In this document: piece by piece, positions 8,082 to 15,759 of the stretch
Layout of the letters: the number at the start of each line of letters is the position of its first letter
Position numbering within the stretch: the first letter of the stretch is position 1
DNA from: Hydrogenophaga sp. SL48
GTDB lineage: Bacteria > Pseudomonadota > Gammaproteobacteria > Burkholderiales > Burkholderiaceae_C
Length of the DNA: 64,000 bases
Assembly (NCBI RefSeq): GCF_021729865.1
Contig: NZ_CP063400.1
Coordinates: 62,001 to 126,000 of the forward strand
Direction of reading: 5' to 3'
Notes under the pieces: model-generated
The model's input: only the letters and a program-made list of their open reading frames with translations
Told to the model about the DNA's origin: nothing
Database searches by the model: none
Made by a program: the position numbers and the translations under genes

Positions 8082-9292
8082 GCGTTCAACAAGCATCACT
8101 GAGCCCAGGCGCCCTGGATGGTCTGAAGGTCCTGGATCTCTCTCGGATCCTCGCTGGCCCTTGGTCCACACAGCTGCTGGGAGATCTGGGCGCGGACGTG
8201 GTCAAGATCGAGCGCCCCGGTTCTGGGGACGATACGCGCGCTTGGGGACCGCCTTGGCTGAGCGATGGCCATGGTCTTGACACGGGCGAGTCTGCCTACT
8301 ACCTCTGCGCGAACCGAAACAAGCGCTCTCTTGCCGTGGACATCAGCGTGCCGGAGGGGCAGCGCATTGTTCGCGAACTTGTGAGCCGCGCAGACATCCT
8401 GGTGGAGAACTTCAAGGTCGGAGGACTGGCCGAGTATGGTCTGGATTACGGCAGCCTCTCGACCCTGAACCCCCGATTGATCTACTGTTCGATCACCGGC
8501 TTCGGCCAGACCGGACCCTATGCCAGCCGACCGGGCTACGACTTCCTCATTCAGGGCATGGGTGGGCTGATGAGCCTGACGGGTCAGCCCGATGGGGAAC
8601 CTGGCTGCGGCCCCTTGAAAGTGGGGGTTGCGCTCACCGACATCTTGACCGGACTCTATGCCACCGTGGGAATCCTTGCAGCGGTGAATCATCGAGATCG
8701 TACCGGCTGCGGCCAGCACCTTGACCTGGCCTTGATGGACGTGCAGATCGCGACTTTGGCCAACCAGGCGTCCAACTTCCTGATCGGCAAGAAGGTTCCG
8801 GTTCGACTTGGCAATGCTCACCCGAACATCGTGCCTTACCAAGATTTTCCGACGGCCGACGGCCACATGATCGTCGCTGTCGGCAATGACTCGCAGTTTT
8901 CGAGTCTGTGTCATGCGCTCGGTCATGCAGACTGGGCAGCCGACGAGCGCTTCCGCAAAAACCCCCAGCGCGTCGAGAACCGAGCATTGCTGGTAGACCG
9001 TATCCAGAGCGTGACCACATCCAGGACCACCGCCGATTGGGTGGCTTTGCTGGAAGAGGCTGGTGTGCCCTGTGGCGCGATCAACACGCTTGACAAAGTT
9101 TTCGATGACGAACAGGTGGAGGCAAGAGGTCTGCGAATCGAAATAGATCACCCTACCGCCGGCCGGGTGCCCCTGGTTGCCAATCCGATCCGTCTCTCGG
9201 CTTCTCCGGTGCAATACCGGCGCGCGCCGCCCCTCCTGGATGCCGACGCTCAAGCTGTTCTCAGCAGTTGGCTCGACACTTCTTCGAGCTGA
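8078..9292 (+). CDS. CaiB/BaiF-type (class III) CoA-transferase
   Basis: A 404-residue family III CoA-transferase. Hallmarks include VLDLSRILAGPWSTQLLGDL at the N-terminus, GADVVKIERPGSGDDTR, and the GYDFLIQGMGGLMSLTG block followed by the catalytic-Asp region (LTDILTGLYA). It would move CoA from a donor such as succinyl-CoA or acetyl-CoA to a carboxylic acid substrate, activating it. The GTG start overlaps the etfA stop. This is the last plus-strand gene before a hairpin. It implies that the pathway substrate or intermediate is an organic acid processed as a CoA ester. Confidence 0.92.
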   Translation: MSVQQASLSPGALDGLKVLDLSRILAGPWSTQLLGDLGADVVKIERPGSGDDTRAWGPPWLSDGHGLDTGESAYYLCANRNKRSLAVDISVPEGQRIVRELVSRADILVENFKVGGLAEYGLDYGSLSTLNPRLIYCSITGFGQTGPYASRPGYDFLIQGMGGLMSLTGQPDGEPGCGPLKVGVALTDILTGLYATVGILAAVNHRDRTGCGQHLDLALMDVQIATLANQASNFLIGKKVPVRLGNAHPNIVPYQDFPTADGHMIVAVGNDSQFSSLCHALGHADWAADERFRKNPQRVENRALLVDRIQSVTTSRTTADWVALLEEAGVPCGAINTLDKVFDDEQVEARGLRIEIDHPTAGRVPLVANPIRLSASPVQYRRAPPLLDADAQAVLSSWLDTSSS

Positions 9293-9305
9293 GCTTTTTG
9301 CTTAG

Positions 9306-9327
9306 CGGCCCGCCTTTCAGCGGGCCG
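9306..9327. terminator. Hairpin between converging operons
   Basis: GGCCCGC (9307-9313) pairs perfectly with GCGGGCC (9320-9326) around a 6-nt loop, with one more pair outside. It lies between the CoA-transferase stop and the stop of the minus-strand DoxX gene, where a shared terminator is expected. No strong T-run follows on either side, so efficiency is uncertain. Confidence 0.55.
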
Positions 9328-9339
9328 TACTGCCTCAGG

Positions 9340-9768
9340 TCACAGAGAATTCTGACCGCGCCAGCTGTCCATGGCGACGACCAGGCAGCTGAGAATCCAG
9401 AACACCAAGTACTCGACCCCGCCCAGGTTCCACGCCCAGCCAAAACCCTTGACCACCTGCAGTGCATAGCTGGCGACCATCAGCAGCGCTGCGGCGGCAA
9501 GGGCAGCCCAACGCGTGCACACGCCAAGAATGAGTGCAACACCTGCGCACATCTCTACTGTCGCGGCGACAACGACCCAGAACTCAGGAGGCATGAGACC
9601 CGCTTTTGCGAAAAAGCCGACGACTCCCGGTGAAGGAACGCCGTCTGCGAATTTGCCAAACACATGTGGAATCAAGAAGGCGCCACAAGCAATCCGAAGC
9701 AGGTTTATCGGCTGAGAGAGGTCGAAGTTGGGCCGCAGAGTGCGTATGTCTTTTTGTGTGAGGATCAT
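9340..9768 (-). CDS. DoxX-family membrane protein
   Basis: A 142-residue protein with four predicted membrane helices: around LLRIACGAFLIPHVFG, a FWVVVAATVEMCAGVALILG segment, an Ala-rich AALAAAALLMVAS segment and VFWILSCLVVAM. The layout and the GKFADG loop are typical of the DoxX/DoxD family, first found in thiosulfate:quinone oxidoreductase but mostly of unknown role. It begins 31 nt after the porin stop on the same strand, so both likely form one transcript controlled by the operator upstream of the porin. Its role in the pathway is unknown. Confidence 0.8.
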   Translation of the reverse strand: MILTQKDIRTLRPNFDLSQPINLLRIACGAFLIPHVFGKFADGVPSPGVVGFFAKAGLMPPEFWVVVAATVEMCAGVALILGVCTRWAALAAAALLMVASYALQVVKGFGWAWNLGGVEYLVFWILSCLVVAMDSWRGQNSL

Positions 9769-9799
9769 GTTGCGAAGCCTTTCGGTATGCCTTCAATAC

Positions 9800-10813
9800 T
9801 CAGAACGAGTGTTTGATACCGACTTCATAGCCTTTGGAGGACTTTCCTGCAGCGCCAGCAGGCGGCGAACCAACTGTGAACGCCGCAGCACCTTTGTTGC
9901 TGATCGCCGAGTAGGTGGTGTAGACCGCAGTGCGTTTGGAAAGGTTGTGAACGTAGCCTACGGCGGCTTGGCTGGCGTCGTTCGCATCGGTCCCGCTGCC
10001 CGACGCATTGGCACGCTGGTAGCTGACACGGAATTGGCCGACCTGGCCGACTGGCGCGGTGAACCCGACCTCCAGATTGGTCAGCTTTTTTGCGCCGTGC
10101 TTCGAGACGTTGATCATGAGCATCGGTGTCGCGATGCCGAAGTTATATGAAATCCCGGCGTTGGTGACTTTGAAGTCGTCTGGCGTTGCCGTCTTTGTCG
10201 CGCCATGCGCCAGCGCTACGTTCAAGCCACCCTGTTGATAGCCCAAGCGGCCTGCCATGTATTTCACGCCCGGAGTGCCTTCGCCAACCGCAACTTCCAT
10301 CTGGCCATAAATGCCCCCGAGGCCTGGTGGCAGGTAGTAGCTCACGGCGTTGTCAGCACGAAACAGTGTGGTGGCGCCGCTACCCAGGTTGTTCTGAAGG
10401 TTGAAGCCCGAGCCGATGCCGACGGTGCCGAATGGATCGAAGGCCGAGACGTTCCAGAAAGTCGCATCCAGGTCACGCCCCGCTCGGATCTCACCGAACG
10501 GGCCAAACAGGCTCACCGTCGAGCGGCGATGCCAGAACTTGCCTGAGGCGTTGATCGATCCGGAGTCTGGGTTGATGGCCGTCTCCAGCCAAGCGCCAGC
10601 CTTCCACCCCGCTCCGAGGTCTTCATCTGTGCGGAAGCCGAGACGTGAGTTTTGCAAGCCATCGGGGGAGAGTTGTAGCAAGGTCGTGCCCCCTGTTGTG
10701 ACTGATCGGGCACTGACGTCGACAGTGCCGAAGACGGTCACCGAGGACTGTGCATGGCATGTGGAAGCGACAAGGCCGGCAATTGTTGCGGCGATACGGA
10801 TGCTGTACTTCAT
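9800..10813 (-). CDS. Gram-negative porin (Burkholderiales OmpC-like, porin_4 type)
   Basis: A 337-residue outer-membrane porin. It has a short Sec signal (KYSIRIAATIAGLVAS, cleaved after CHA), then SSVTVFGTVDVSARSV, the standard first strand. The SRLGFRTDEDLGAGWKAG and GEIRAGRDLDATFW motifs line the trimeric porin pore, and the C-terminal Phe (VGIKHSF) is the BAM signal. It is transcribed away from the LacI-type regulator, with a near-perfect operator palindrome about 107 bp upstream of its start. It probably lets the pathway substrate across the outer membrane and is induced with it. Confidence 0.93.
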   Translation of the reverse strand: MKYSIRIAATIAGLVASTCHAQSSVTVFGTVDVSARSVTTGGTTLLQLSPDGLQNSRLGFRTDEDLGAGWKAGAWLETAINPDSGSINASGKFWHRRSTVSLFGPFGEIRAGRDLDATFWNVSAFDPFGTVGIGSGFNLQNNLGSGATTLFRADNAVSYYLPPGLGGIYGQMEVAVGEGTPGVKYMAGRLGYQQGGLNVALAHGATKTATPDDFKVTNAGISYNFGIATPMLMINVSKHGAKKLTNLEVGFTAPVGQVGQFRVSYQRANASGSGTDANDASQAAVGYVHNLSKRTAVYTTYSAISNKGAAAFTVGSPPAGAAGKSSKGYEVGIKHSF

Positions 10814-10919
10814 TTGTGTCTCCTGTTGAGGTGAATTTCACTCGGTGGCTTCGGGCAACTGCCGCTCTGCTCCTGCTCCTTCAAGCGAATTTTCAGAACG
10901 TCTATGCAGTCAATCAGAT

Positions 10920-10939
10920 TTGTGCTATCGTTAGCACAA
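10920..10939. promoter_or_regulatory. LacI-family operator in the porin/regulator intergenic region
   Basis: TTGTGCTATCGTTAGCACAA is a palindrome of 20 nt with one mismatched pair next to a central CpG, the shape of LacI/GalR-family operators. A TTGACT hexamer on the minus strand (10913-10908) sits immediately downstream for the porin, so a bound repressor would cover the promoter. The same motif appears at 2104-2119 and 11067-11085. Confidence 0.7.
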
Positions 10940-11066
10940 CTGCAGTGTATGGCACCTCTTGATAGGCTGTCAACCAGCTTGTGAAAGGGTGCCACTTTTG
11001 GAGATTTGTATTCATAAAATGCAGGTTATCGAGAGATACGTTATGTCAGATCCTAAGAATCGACGG

Positions 11067-11085
11067 TGTGCTATCGTTCGTGCAA
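11067..11085. promoter_or_regulatory. Second LacI-family operator, just upstream of the regulator gene
   Basis: TGTGCTATCGTTCGTGCAA matches the porin operator at 16 of 19 positions; the right half-site is degenerate. It ends 23 nt before the regulator ATG, a position expected for autorepression. Together with the site at 10920-10939 it could allow looping across the intergenic region. Confidence 0.6.
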
Positions 11086-11108
11086 TATGAACAAATGAGG
11101 TGACCAAG

Positions 11109-12152
11109 ATGGTGACGATCAAGGACATTGCTGCGCAGCTCGGGGTTTCTGCATCCACCGTGGGTCGTGCGCTGGCGGATGACCCACGCATCAGTGGCGC
11201 GATGAAGCAGCGCGTGCAGGAGGTCGCTGTGGAGTTGGGCTATGTAGCCAATCGCGCAGCGCGGATGATGCGTGGTGTATCGAGCAAGCTCGTCGGTCTC
11301 ATCGTGCCCGACATCCGCAACACGTTCTACTCGACCATCGCGCACTCGTTGTCCAAGTGTCTCGAGCCAGAGGGCTATCAACTCATGCTGTCGGAGACCG
11401 ACGATGACCGTTTGGTCGAGCTACGACACGTCAGGGAGTTGGTCAGCGTGAATGTCGCAGGAATGATTCTGGTTCCCAGCGCCAAGCCATTGCCAGAGAT
11501 GGTTCGACTGCTCAAGTCTGTGCGGCATGTGCAGCTGCTGCGCGAGCTCCACTCACTGGGAGGTCAAAGGTTTGGGATGGATGACCGGCGCGCAATCGAG
11601 CTGGGCGTCGAGCATCTGATCGAACTGGGTCATCGGCGCATTGCGTACATTGGTCCAACGGAAGATCTCTCCACCGGGGCTGCGCGTTTGGAAGGGTATC
11701 GGCATGCGCTGAAAGCCGTCAATGCGTGGAGTGCCGAGTTGGAGGTCTGTGGGGCACCGACGCAAGGTGCCTTCGGGGCAGAAGCGTTGCGTCGACTTGT
11801 CGCCCTGAAGCACCCGCCAAGTGCCCTGGTGTTGGGCGGGGTCCAGCACACACAGGGCGTGCTTGACGAGTGCATCGCTCTTGGACTGCAAGTCCCTGAG
11901 CATCTTTCCGTGGTCGGCTTCGGGGACGAGCCGGGTTTCCGCTGGTGGAATGGTGGGCTGACGACCATCAATGTGCCAGTCTCGGAAATGGCCACGTCGT
12001 GTGGTCTTTGGTTTTTGCACCAACTCCAACAACCCACCAACGACATGCCTCGTTACAGATCTGTGTCGGCTCCCACGCTGGTGCTGCGGAGCAGCACACG
12101 AGCCTTGGATGCACCGGTGAAGCGGCGCACACGGAACAGTGCAAATGCATAG
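11109..12152 (+). CDS. LacI-family transcriptional regulator
   Basis: A 347-residue repressor. The N-terminal helix-turn-helix is textbook LacI (TIKDIAAQLGVSASTVGRAL, then DDPRIS). The hinge helix follows in the VELGYVANRAARMMRG region, then a periplasmic-binding-like effector domain starting KLVGLIVPDIRNTFYS. I chose the ATG at 11109 because TGAGGTGA ends 5 nt before it; a GTG at 11100 is in frame. It is divergent from the porin and heads a plus-strand run with the hydroxyacid dehydrogenase and kinase. Three matching operators in the window mark its probable regulon. The effector is unknown. Confidence 0.93.
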   Translation: MVTIKDIAAQLGVSASTVGRALADDPRISGAMKQRVQEVAVELGYVANRAARMMRGVSSKLVGLIVPDIRNTFYSTIAHSLSKCLEPEGYQLMLSETDDDRLVELRHVRELVSVNVAGMILVPSAKPLPEMVRLLKSVRHVQLLRELHSLGGQRFGMDDRRAIELGVEHLIELGHRRIAYIGPTEDLSTGAARLEGYRHALKAVNAWSAELEVCGAPTQGAFGAEALRRLVALKHPPSALVLGGVQHTQGVLDECIALGLQVPEHLSVVGFGDEPGFRWWNGGLTTINVPVSEMATSCGLWFLHQLQQPTNDMPRYRSVSAPTLVLRSSTRALDAPVKRRTRNSANA

Positions 12153-12197
12153 TCGCAATTTGCGTACACATCAAAACACCTGAACATTGGATCCACC

Positions 12198-13166
12198 ATG
12201 ACTGCCACCGTTTTGCTTACCGACTATGCCTGGCCGGACGATTCCATCGAGCGCTCAGTGGTGGAAGGAGCGGGCTTTAGTCTTGTCAGCGGTCCTCCCG
12301 CACCGGCTGAATCCAACGTGATCGAAGCGCTCGTTGCAAAGCATCAGCCTGCGGGCATTCTTACCTGCTGGGCGACTGTGTCTGCTGAAGCAATTGCAAC
12401 GAGTCAGAACCTGAGGATCGTGGCTCGACTTGGCGTCGGCTTGGACAATATCGCAGTGAATGCGGCAACGGAAAAAGGCATCTGGGTCACGAACGTGCCG
12501 GACTACTGCGTGGACGAGGTCTCCGACCATGCCGTAGGTTTTGCATTGGCCTGGACGCGCGGACTGTTGCATTTTGACCGCGACGTGCGCGCAGGGCGAT
12601 GGGACCCCGCCAGCGCAAAGCTGCGCCGGATCGCCAACATGACCGTCGGAATCATCGGATTTGGACGGATTGGCCGCGCCACGGCGAAGAAGCTGGCGGC
12701 CTTTGGTTGCAGCCTCCTCGCTCACGACCCAGGACTACAGGGGCAAGCCGATGGCGTGACGTGCGTCGAACTCGATGAACTGCTCGCGCGCAGCGAAATC
12801 GTCATCGTGCATGCACCACTGCTGCCATCCACCCACCATCTGATTAACAGTGAGCGTCTGGCGAAGATGCCGCAAGGCGGCCTGATCATCAACGTCAGTC
12901 GCGGTGGCGTGGTCGATACCGATGCGGTCACCGCAGCTTTGCTGAGCGGACATCTGTCTGCTGCGGGTTTGGATGTATTGGAGTCGGAGCCAGATGTGCC
13001 TGCTTCGCTGCTTGCGCAACCCGGTGCGATGCTCACGCCCCACGTGGCCTTTTCGTCGGATGCCTCTCTTGCGGAGTTGCGCCGACGTGCGGCCGAGGAG
13101 GTGGTTCGCGTCCTGAAAGGTGAACCACCGCGCGAGCCGCGGAACAGACCCATCGCAAACAACTGA
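12198..13166 (+). CDS. D-isomer-specific 2-hydroxyacid dehydrogenase (NAD-dependent)
   Basis: A 322-residue member of the D-2-hydroxyacid dehydrogenase family. The nucleotide-binding loop is GIIGFGRIGRATAKKL. The catalytic triad positions are visible: Arg in NVSRGGVVD, Glu in LDVLESEP and His in LTPHVAF. The family interconverts 2-keto and D-2-hydroxy acids (phosphoglycerate, glyoxylate/hydroxypyruvate, lactate types); the substrate cannot be assigned here. It starts 45 nt after the LacI gene and is followed 25 nt later by a kinase gene. It could supply or consume the hydroxyacid used by the kinase and enolase-like protein (inference). Confidence 0.9.
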   Translation: MTATVLLTDYAWPDDSIERSVVEGAGFSLVSGPPAPAESNVIEALVAKHQPAGILTCWATVSAEAIATSQNLRIVARLGVGLDNIAVNAATEKGIWVTNVPDYCVDEVSDHAVGFALAWTRGLLHFDRDVRAGRWDPASAKLRRIANMTVGIIGFGRIGRATAKKLAAFGCSLLAHDPGLQGQADGVTCVELDELLARSEIVIVHAPLLPSTHHLINSERLAKMPQGGLIINVSRGGVVDTDAVTAALLSGHLSAAGLDVLESEPDVPASLLAQPGAMLTPHVAFSSDASLAELRRRAAEEVVRVLKGEPPREPRNRPIANN

Positions 13167-13191
13167 AACCGAAACGAGACGAGATCGCTTC

Positions 13192-14220
13192 ATGACATCT
13201 ACTTCCACTGCACCTGATCCATTGCTTGAACGCTTCCTCGTTTCACAGCAACTGGCGAAACCAAACGAAGTTGCGCAATGGGAGCCGCTGACCGGAGGCG
13301 TCTCATCCGACATCTGGCGGGTGGACGTTGGCGGGCGAACCCTGTGCATCAAGCGCGCGTTAGCACAATTGAAGGTGGCAGCCGATTGGAAGGCCCCCGT
13401 GTCGCGCAACGCCTACGAGTGGGCCTGGATGCAGTTTGCGTCGCTTCATTGCCCAGAGAACGTACCTACACCTTTGGCTCACGACGAGAGTGCCGGCCTT
13501 TTCGCCATGTCATTTCTAAACTCGCAGGATCACCCTGTGTGGAAAGAGCAGCTACTGCGGGGGGAGGTCTCCATTGTCACTGCGGCCGCTGTCGGTTCGC
13601 TGCTGGGGCGGGTGCATGCTGCAAGTGCCGGACAAGCTGACATTGTGCAAACCTTTGAGACGGTCGACAACTTCTATGCGTTGCGACTGGAACCATACTT
13701 GGTAGCGACTGCCAAACGCCACCCGGCACTCGCGCCGAGGTTACTTGAACTTGTTGCCATCACGGCGGGTACGCAGCACGCGTTGGTCCATGGCGACGTT
13801 AGCCCAAAAAACATCCTCGTTGGTCCGAAAGGGCCGGTCTTGCTCGATGCCGAGTGTGCTTGGTACGGAGACCCGGCATTTGACTTAGCGTTCTGCCTCA
13901 ACCATCTGTTGCTCAAACGTACTGTGGTTCCCACAGCACGAGCTGCGCTCGGTCGTGCGTTCAATGCAATGACACAGGCCTACCTCGGACGCGTTGATTG
14001 GGAGCCAGTTGACCGCCTGGAGGCGCGCGCCGCACGGTTGCTGCCGGCGCTCTTGCTGGCGCGAGTGGATGGAAAGTCGCCAGTCGAGTACATCACCGAT
14101 GAAGCGACGCGTGCCCGAGTTCGTGAAGTTTCCAGCGATTTGCTGCTGAAGCCGGTCTCCAGTCTTGAAGAAGTAGAGCTTGTATGGTCGCGTCGAGAAG
14201 ATGGGGGTGTTCCCAGATGA
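13192..14220 (+). CDS. APH-fold phosphotransferase (aminoglycoside phosphotransferase family), likely small-molecule kinase
   Basis: A 342-residue APH/ChoK-fold kinase. The Brenner motif LVHGDVSPKNILVG provides the catalytic Asp and metal-binding Asn. LLDAECAWYGDPAFDLAF provides the second metal site, with Glu beside Asp. The N-lobe Lys lies in LCIKRALAQ. Many such proteins in catabolic operons phosphorylate sugars, choline or hydroxyacids rather than antibiotics. It starts at ATG 13192, with the frame open further upstream into the dehydrogenase. Its stop is just before the IS remnant, and the C-terminus looks complete by length. The combination of a kinase, a hydroxyacid dehydrogenase and an enolase paralogue suggests a phosphorylated hydroxyacid intermediate. 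Confidence 0.85.
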   Translation: MTSTSTAPDPLLERFLVSQQLAKPNEVAQWEPLTGGVSSDIWRVDVGGRTLCIKRALAQLKVAADWKAPVSRNAYEWAWMQFASLHCPENVPTPLAHDESAGLFAMSFLNSQDHPVWKEQLLRGEVSIVTAAAVGSLLGRVHAASAGQADIVQTFETVDNFYALRLEPYLVATAKRHPALAPRLLELVAITAGTQHALVHGDVSPKNILVGPKGPVLLDAECAWYGDPAFDLAFCLNHLLLKRTVVPTARAALGRAFNAMTQAYLGRVDWEPVDRLEARAARLLPALLLARVDGKSPVEYITDEATRARVREVSSDLLLKPVSSLEEVELVWSRREDGGVPR

Positions 14221-14299
14221 GGCTGCGCGCTGCCAAAGCCGATGACTCAGGCGAACGGACCTCGAACAGATTCCATGTTTGACCATTGAAGGGTACCGG

Positions 14300-14660
14300 C
14301 TGACCCTGTCCCGAGTGGAGATTTCCGGCTCCTCTAAGTTCGTCGTTGCAGGCAACTGCCTGCAACGACGGGCGAACTCTGAGGGACGTGGTCCAGTCCA
14401 GCGATGAGTGGGGACGACTCTCGTTGTCGTACTGCCCCGCCAAGCCTCAGTTTTGCCTCGTGCGTCGTTCAACGATATGAACCAGCGGGCGTTGAGACAC
14501 TCCTTGGGCAGGCGCCCATTGAAACTCTTCACATCGGCGTTGTCGGGCGGCTTGCCTGGGCGGCTGAAGTTGAGTTCGACACTGGGGCACTCGCGACAAT
14601 GGCAGGCAGTCTGCTTGCCTTGCTCGGATGTGACGATCTGTTGAAGATGTCAGAGTGCCG
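14300..14660 (-). pseudogene. IS3-family transposase (OrfB) remnant, frameshifted
   Basis: Reading the minus strand gives FSRPGKPPDNADVKSFNGR and then LPKECLNARWFISLNDARGK, the conserved C-terminal integrase core of IS3-family OrfB. A shift to another frame near 14440 continues with QYDNESRPHSSLDW, the usual YNxxRPHSSLG tail. The catalytic Glu of the ESFNGR block is Lys (codon 14527-14529), the upstream DQG-like block reads SEQG, and no N-terminal half is present. It cannot be active. No clear terminal inverted repeats or target duplication were found. It separates the lower-GC catabolic block from the rest of the window. Confidence 0.75.
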
Positions 14661-14867
14661 GAGAACCTATGGTGGTTGGCTGCGCTTCAACATACTAGTA
14701 GGGAGTACCGTCGTGATGTCGAATCTGTTTTCGACTTTATTTGACAGCCTCTTTGATCAACTGTGTGCTGCAGCCTTGAACGTTTTCGACTTCTCTTTGG
14801 GCGCTGTTGAGTTTGCCCATGTCACAGGCCGCATGGAACCTAGGCCCTTGTTTTCGACTTTAATTGC
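14661..14867. other. Gene-free low-GC stretch with short direct repeats
   Basis: I see no convincing gene here. The stretch is poorer in GC than its surroundings. It holds an exact 14-nt direct repeat, TGTTTTCGACTTTA, at 14726-14739 and 14849-14862, and a related partial copy (CGTTTTCGACTT) at 14781-14792. The second exact copy ends right where homology to the DUF6916-like gene begins. The repeats could be ends of a small decayed mobile element; this is inference. Confidence 0.45.
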
Positions 14868-14894
14868 TCAGAACAGGAACACTTCTCGGGCTGC

Positions 14895-15149
14895 GTGAAC
14901 GAGCCCTTTGCCACCCAGTTGGACGGCGTATCCCTGGAGTTCGTGCTGGTGGAGGCCCGGCCCATTGAAACGAAGGCCAGCAACGCCGTGCGGCGGCCGT
15001 TTTCCTTGCTGTTCCGGAACTCGGCGGCCGTGTTGTTTCCCCAGAAGATCTACCCCATGCACCACGCCCGGGTGGGTGAGGTGGGCATCTTCCTCGTGCC
15101 CATCGCGTACGAGAAAGCCGGGTTCCTCTACCAGGCGGTGTTCAACTGA
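14895..15149 (+). CDS. DUF6916-like small protein, 5'-truncated
   Basis: The 84-residue frame contains FATQLDGVSLEFVLVEARPI, then RRPFSLLFRNS and a VGEVGIFLVPIAYEKAGFLY-AVFN ending. This is the pattern of the small DUF6916 family often found beside collar-domain tail-fibre-like genes. Family members start further upstream. Here in-frame homology (EQEHFSGC) extends back to about 14870 and then hits unrelated sequence and a TAG at 14841. The original start is therefore lost and only a GTG at 14895 remains. It is convergent with the GNAT and collar genes. It is probably a damaged copy; function unknown. Confidence 0.6.
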   Translation: MNEPFATQLDGVSLEFVLVEARPIETKASNAVRRPFSLLFRNSAAVLFPQKIYPMHHARVGEVGIFLVPIAYEKAGFLYQAVFN

Positions 15150-15203
15150 GTCTGCGAGGAGGAGGCTGATGGTCCGCTGTCAGCGGCAGCGGCGGCCCGG
15201 TGT

Positions 15204-15758
15204 TCAGGGTCGCCAGCGCATCGACAGATGGGCGCCTTCGCTGGCATCCGTGATGAAGCCCAGCCGTTCGTAGAGCGCGCGCGCGCGGGTGTTCGTCGCC
15301 AGCACGTGCAAATGCACGCCGCGCCCCAGTGCGGCTGCATCGGCCTGGGCCTGCTGTATCAGTGCCGAACCCACCCCGCTGGCGCGCATGTCCGGCAGCA
15401 GGCTGATGTGGATGACCAGGTGCTCGGGTGGGGTTTGCCGCAGGTAGAGGTTGCCCACCGGCCCCAGATGCCGGTGCTCAATGGCCAGAAACGAGGCCTC
15501 TCCGTGGAGCACCAGATAGTGCCGGTGTTGCAGCATGCACTGTTGTTCGAGGAACTGGCGTTTGACCTGATCGGGCCACGGCACCAGTGCCATTTCATCG
15601 CGGCGCGTGCTGGCATAGAGGTCGCAGAGCCAGGGCATGTCTGCATCGCACAGCGCGCGCAAAAAAAGCCCGCGCTCGGTGAGGAGCGCGGGCGTCTGCA
15701 TGCGGTCGGCGCGTTCCCGAGGGAACGGTGCCGGTGTTCGCGGTGTCGCCGAAGTCAT
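15204..15758 (-). CDS. GNAT-family N-acetyltransferase
   Basis: A 184-residue GNAT protein. The central acetyl-CoA site is visible as ISLLPDMRASGVGSALIQQA (a QxxGxG-like loop in RASGVG), and the NTRARALYERLGF motif closes the fold. The acceptor is unknown. The start at 15758 lies 1 nt after the stop of the collar-domain gene on the same strand, so they are co-transcribed. An internal Met about 20 residues in is an alternative. Such GNATs recur next to collar-domain genes, and modification of that protein is conceivable but speculative. Confidence 0.85.
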   Translation of the reverse strand: MTSATPRTPAPFPRERADRMQTPALLTERGLFLRALCDADMPWLCDLYASTRRDEMALVPWPDQVKRQFLEQQCMLQHRHYLVLHGEASFLAIEHRHLGPVGNLYLRQTPPEHLVIHISLLPDMRASGVGSALIQQAQADAAALGRGVHLHVLATNTRARALYERLGFITDASEGAHLSMRWRP

Positions 15759-15759
15759 G

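Noticed and set aside
13192..14220. Antibiotic resistance (aminoglycoside phosphotransferase) reading of the APH-fold gene
   Set aside because: The fold is shared by many metabolic kinases, and the catabolic operon context argues against a resistance role.
14404..14898. 164-codon plus-strand frame across the IS remnant
   Set aside because: It overlaps the transposase remnant on the other strand and matches no family; the minus-strand motifs explain the sequence.
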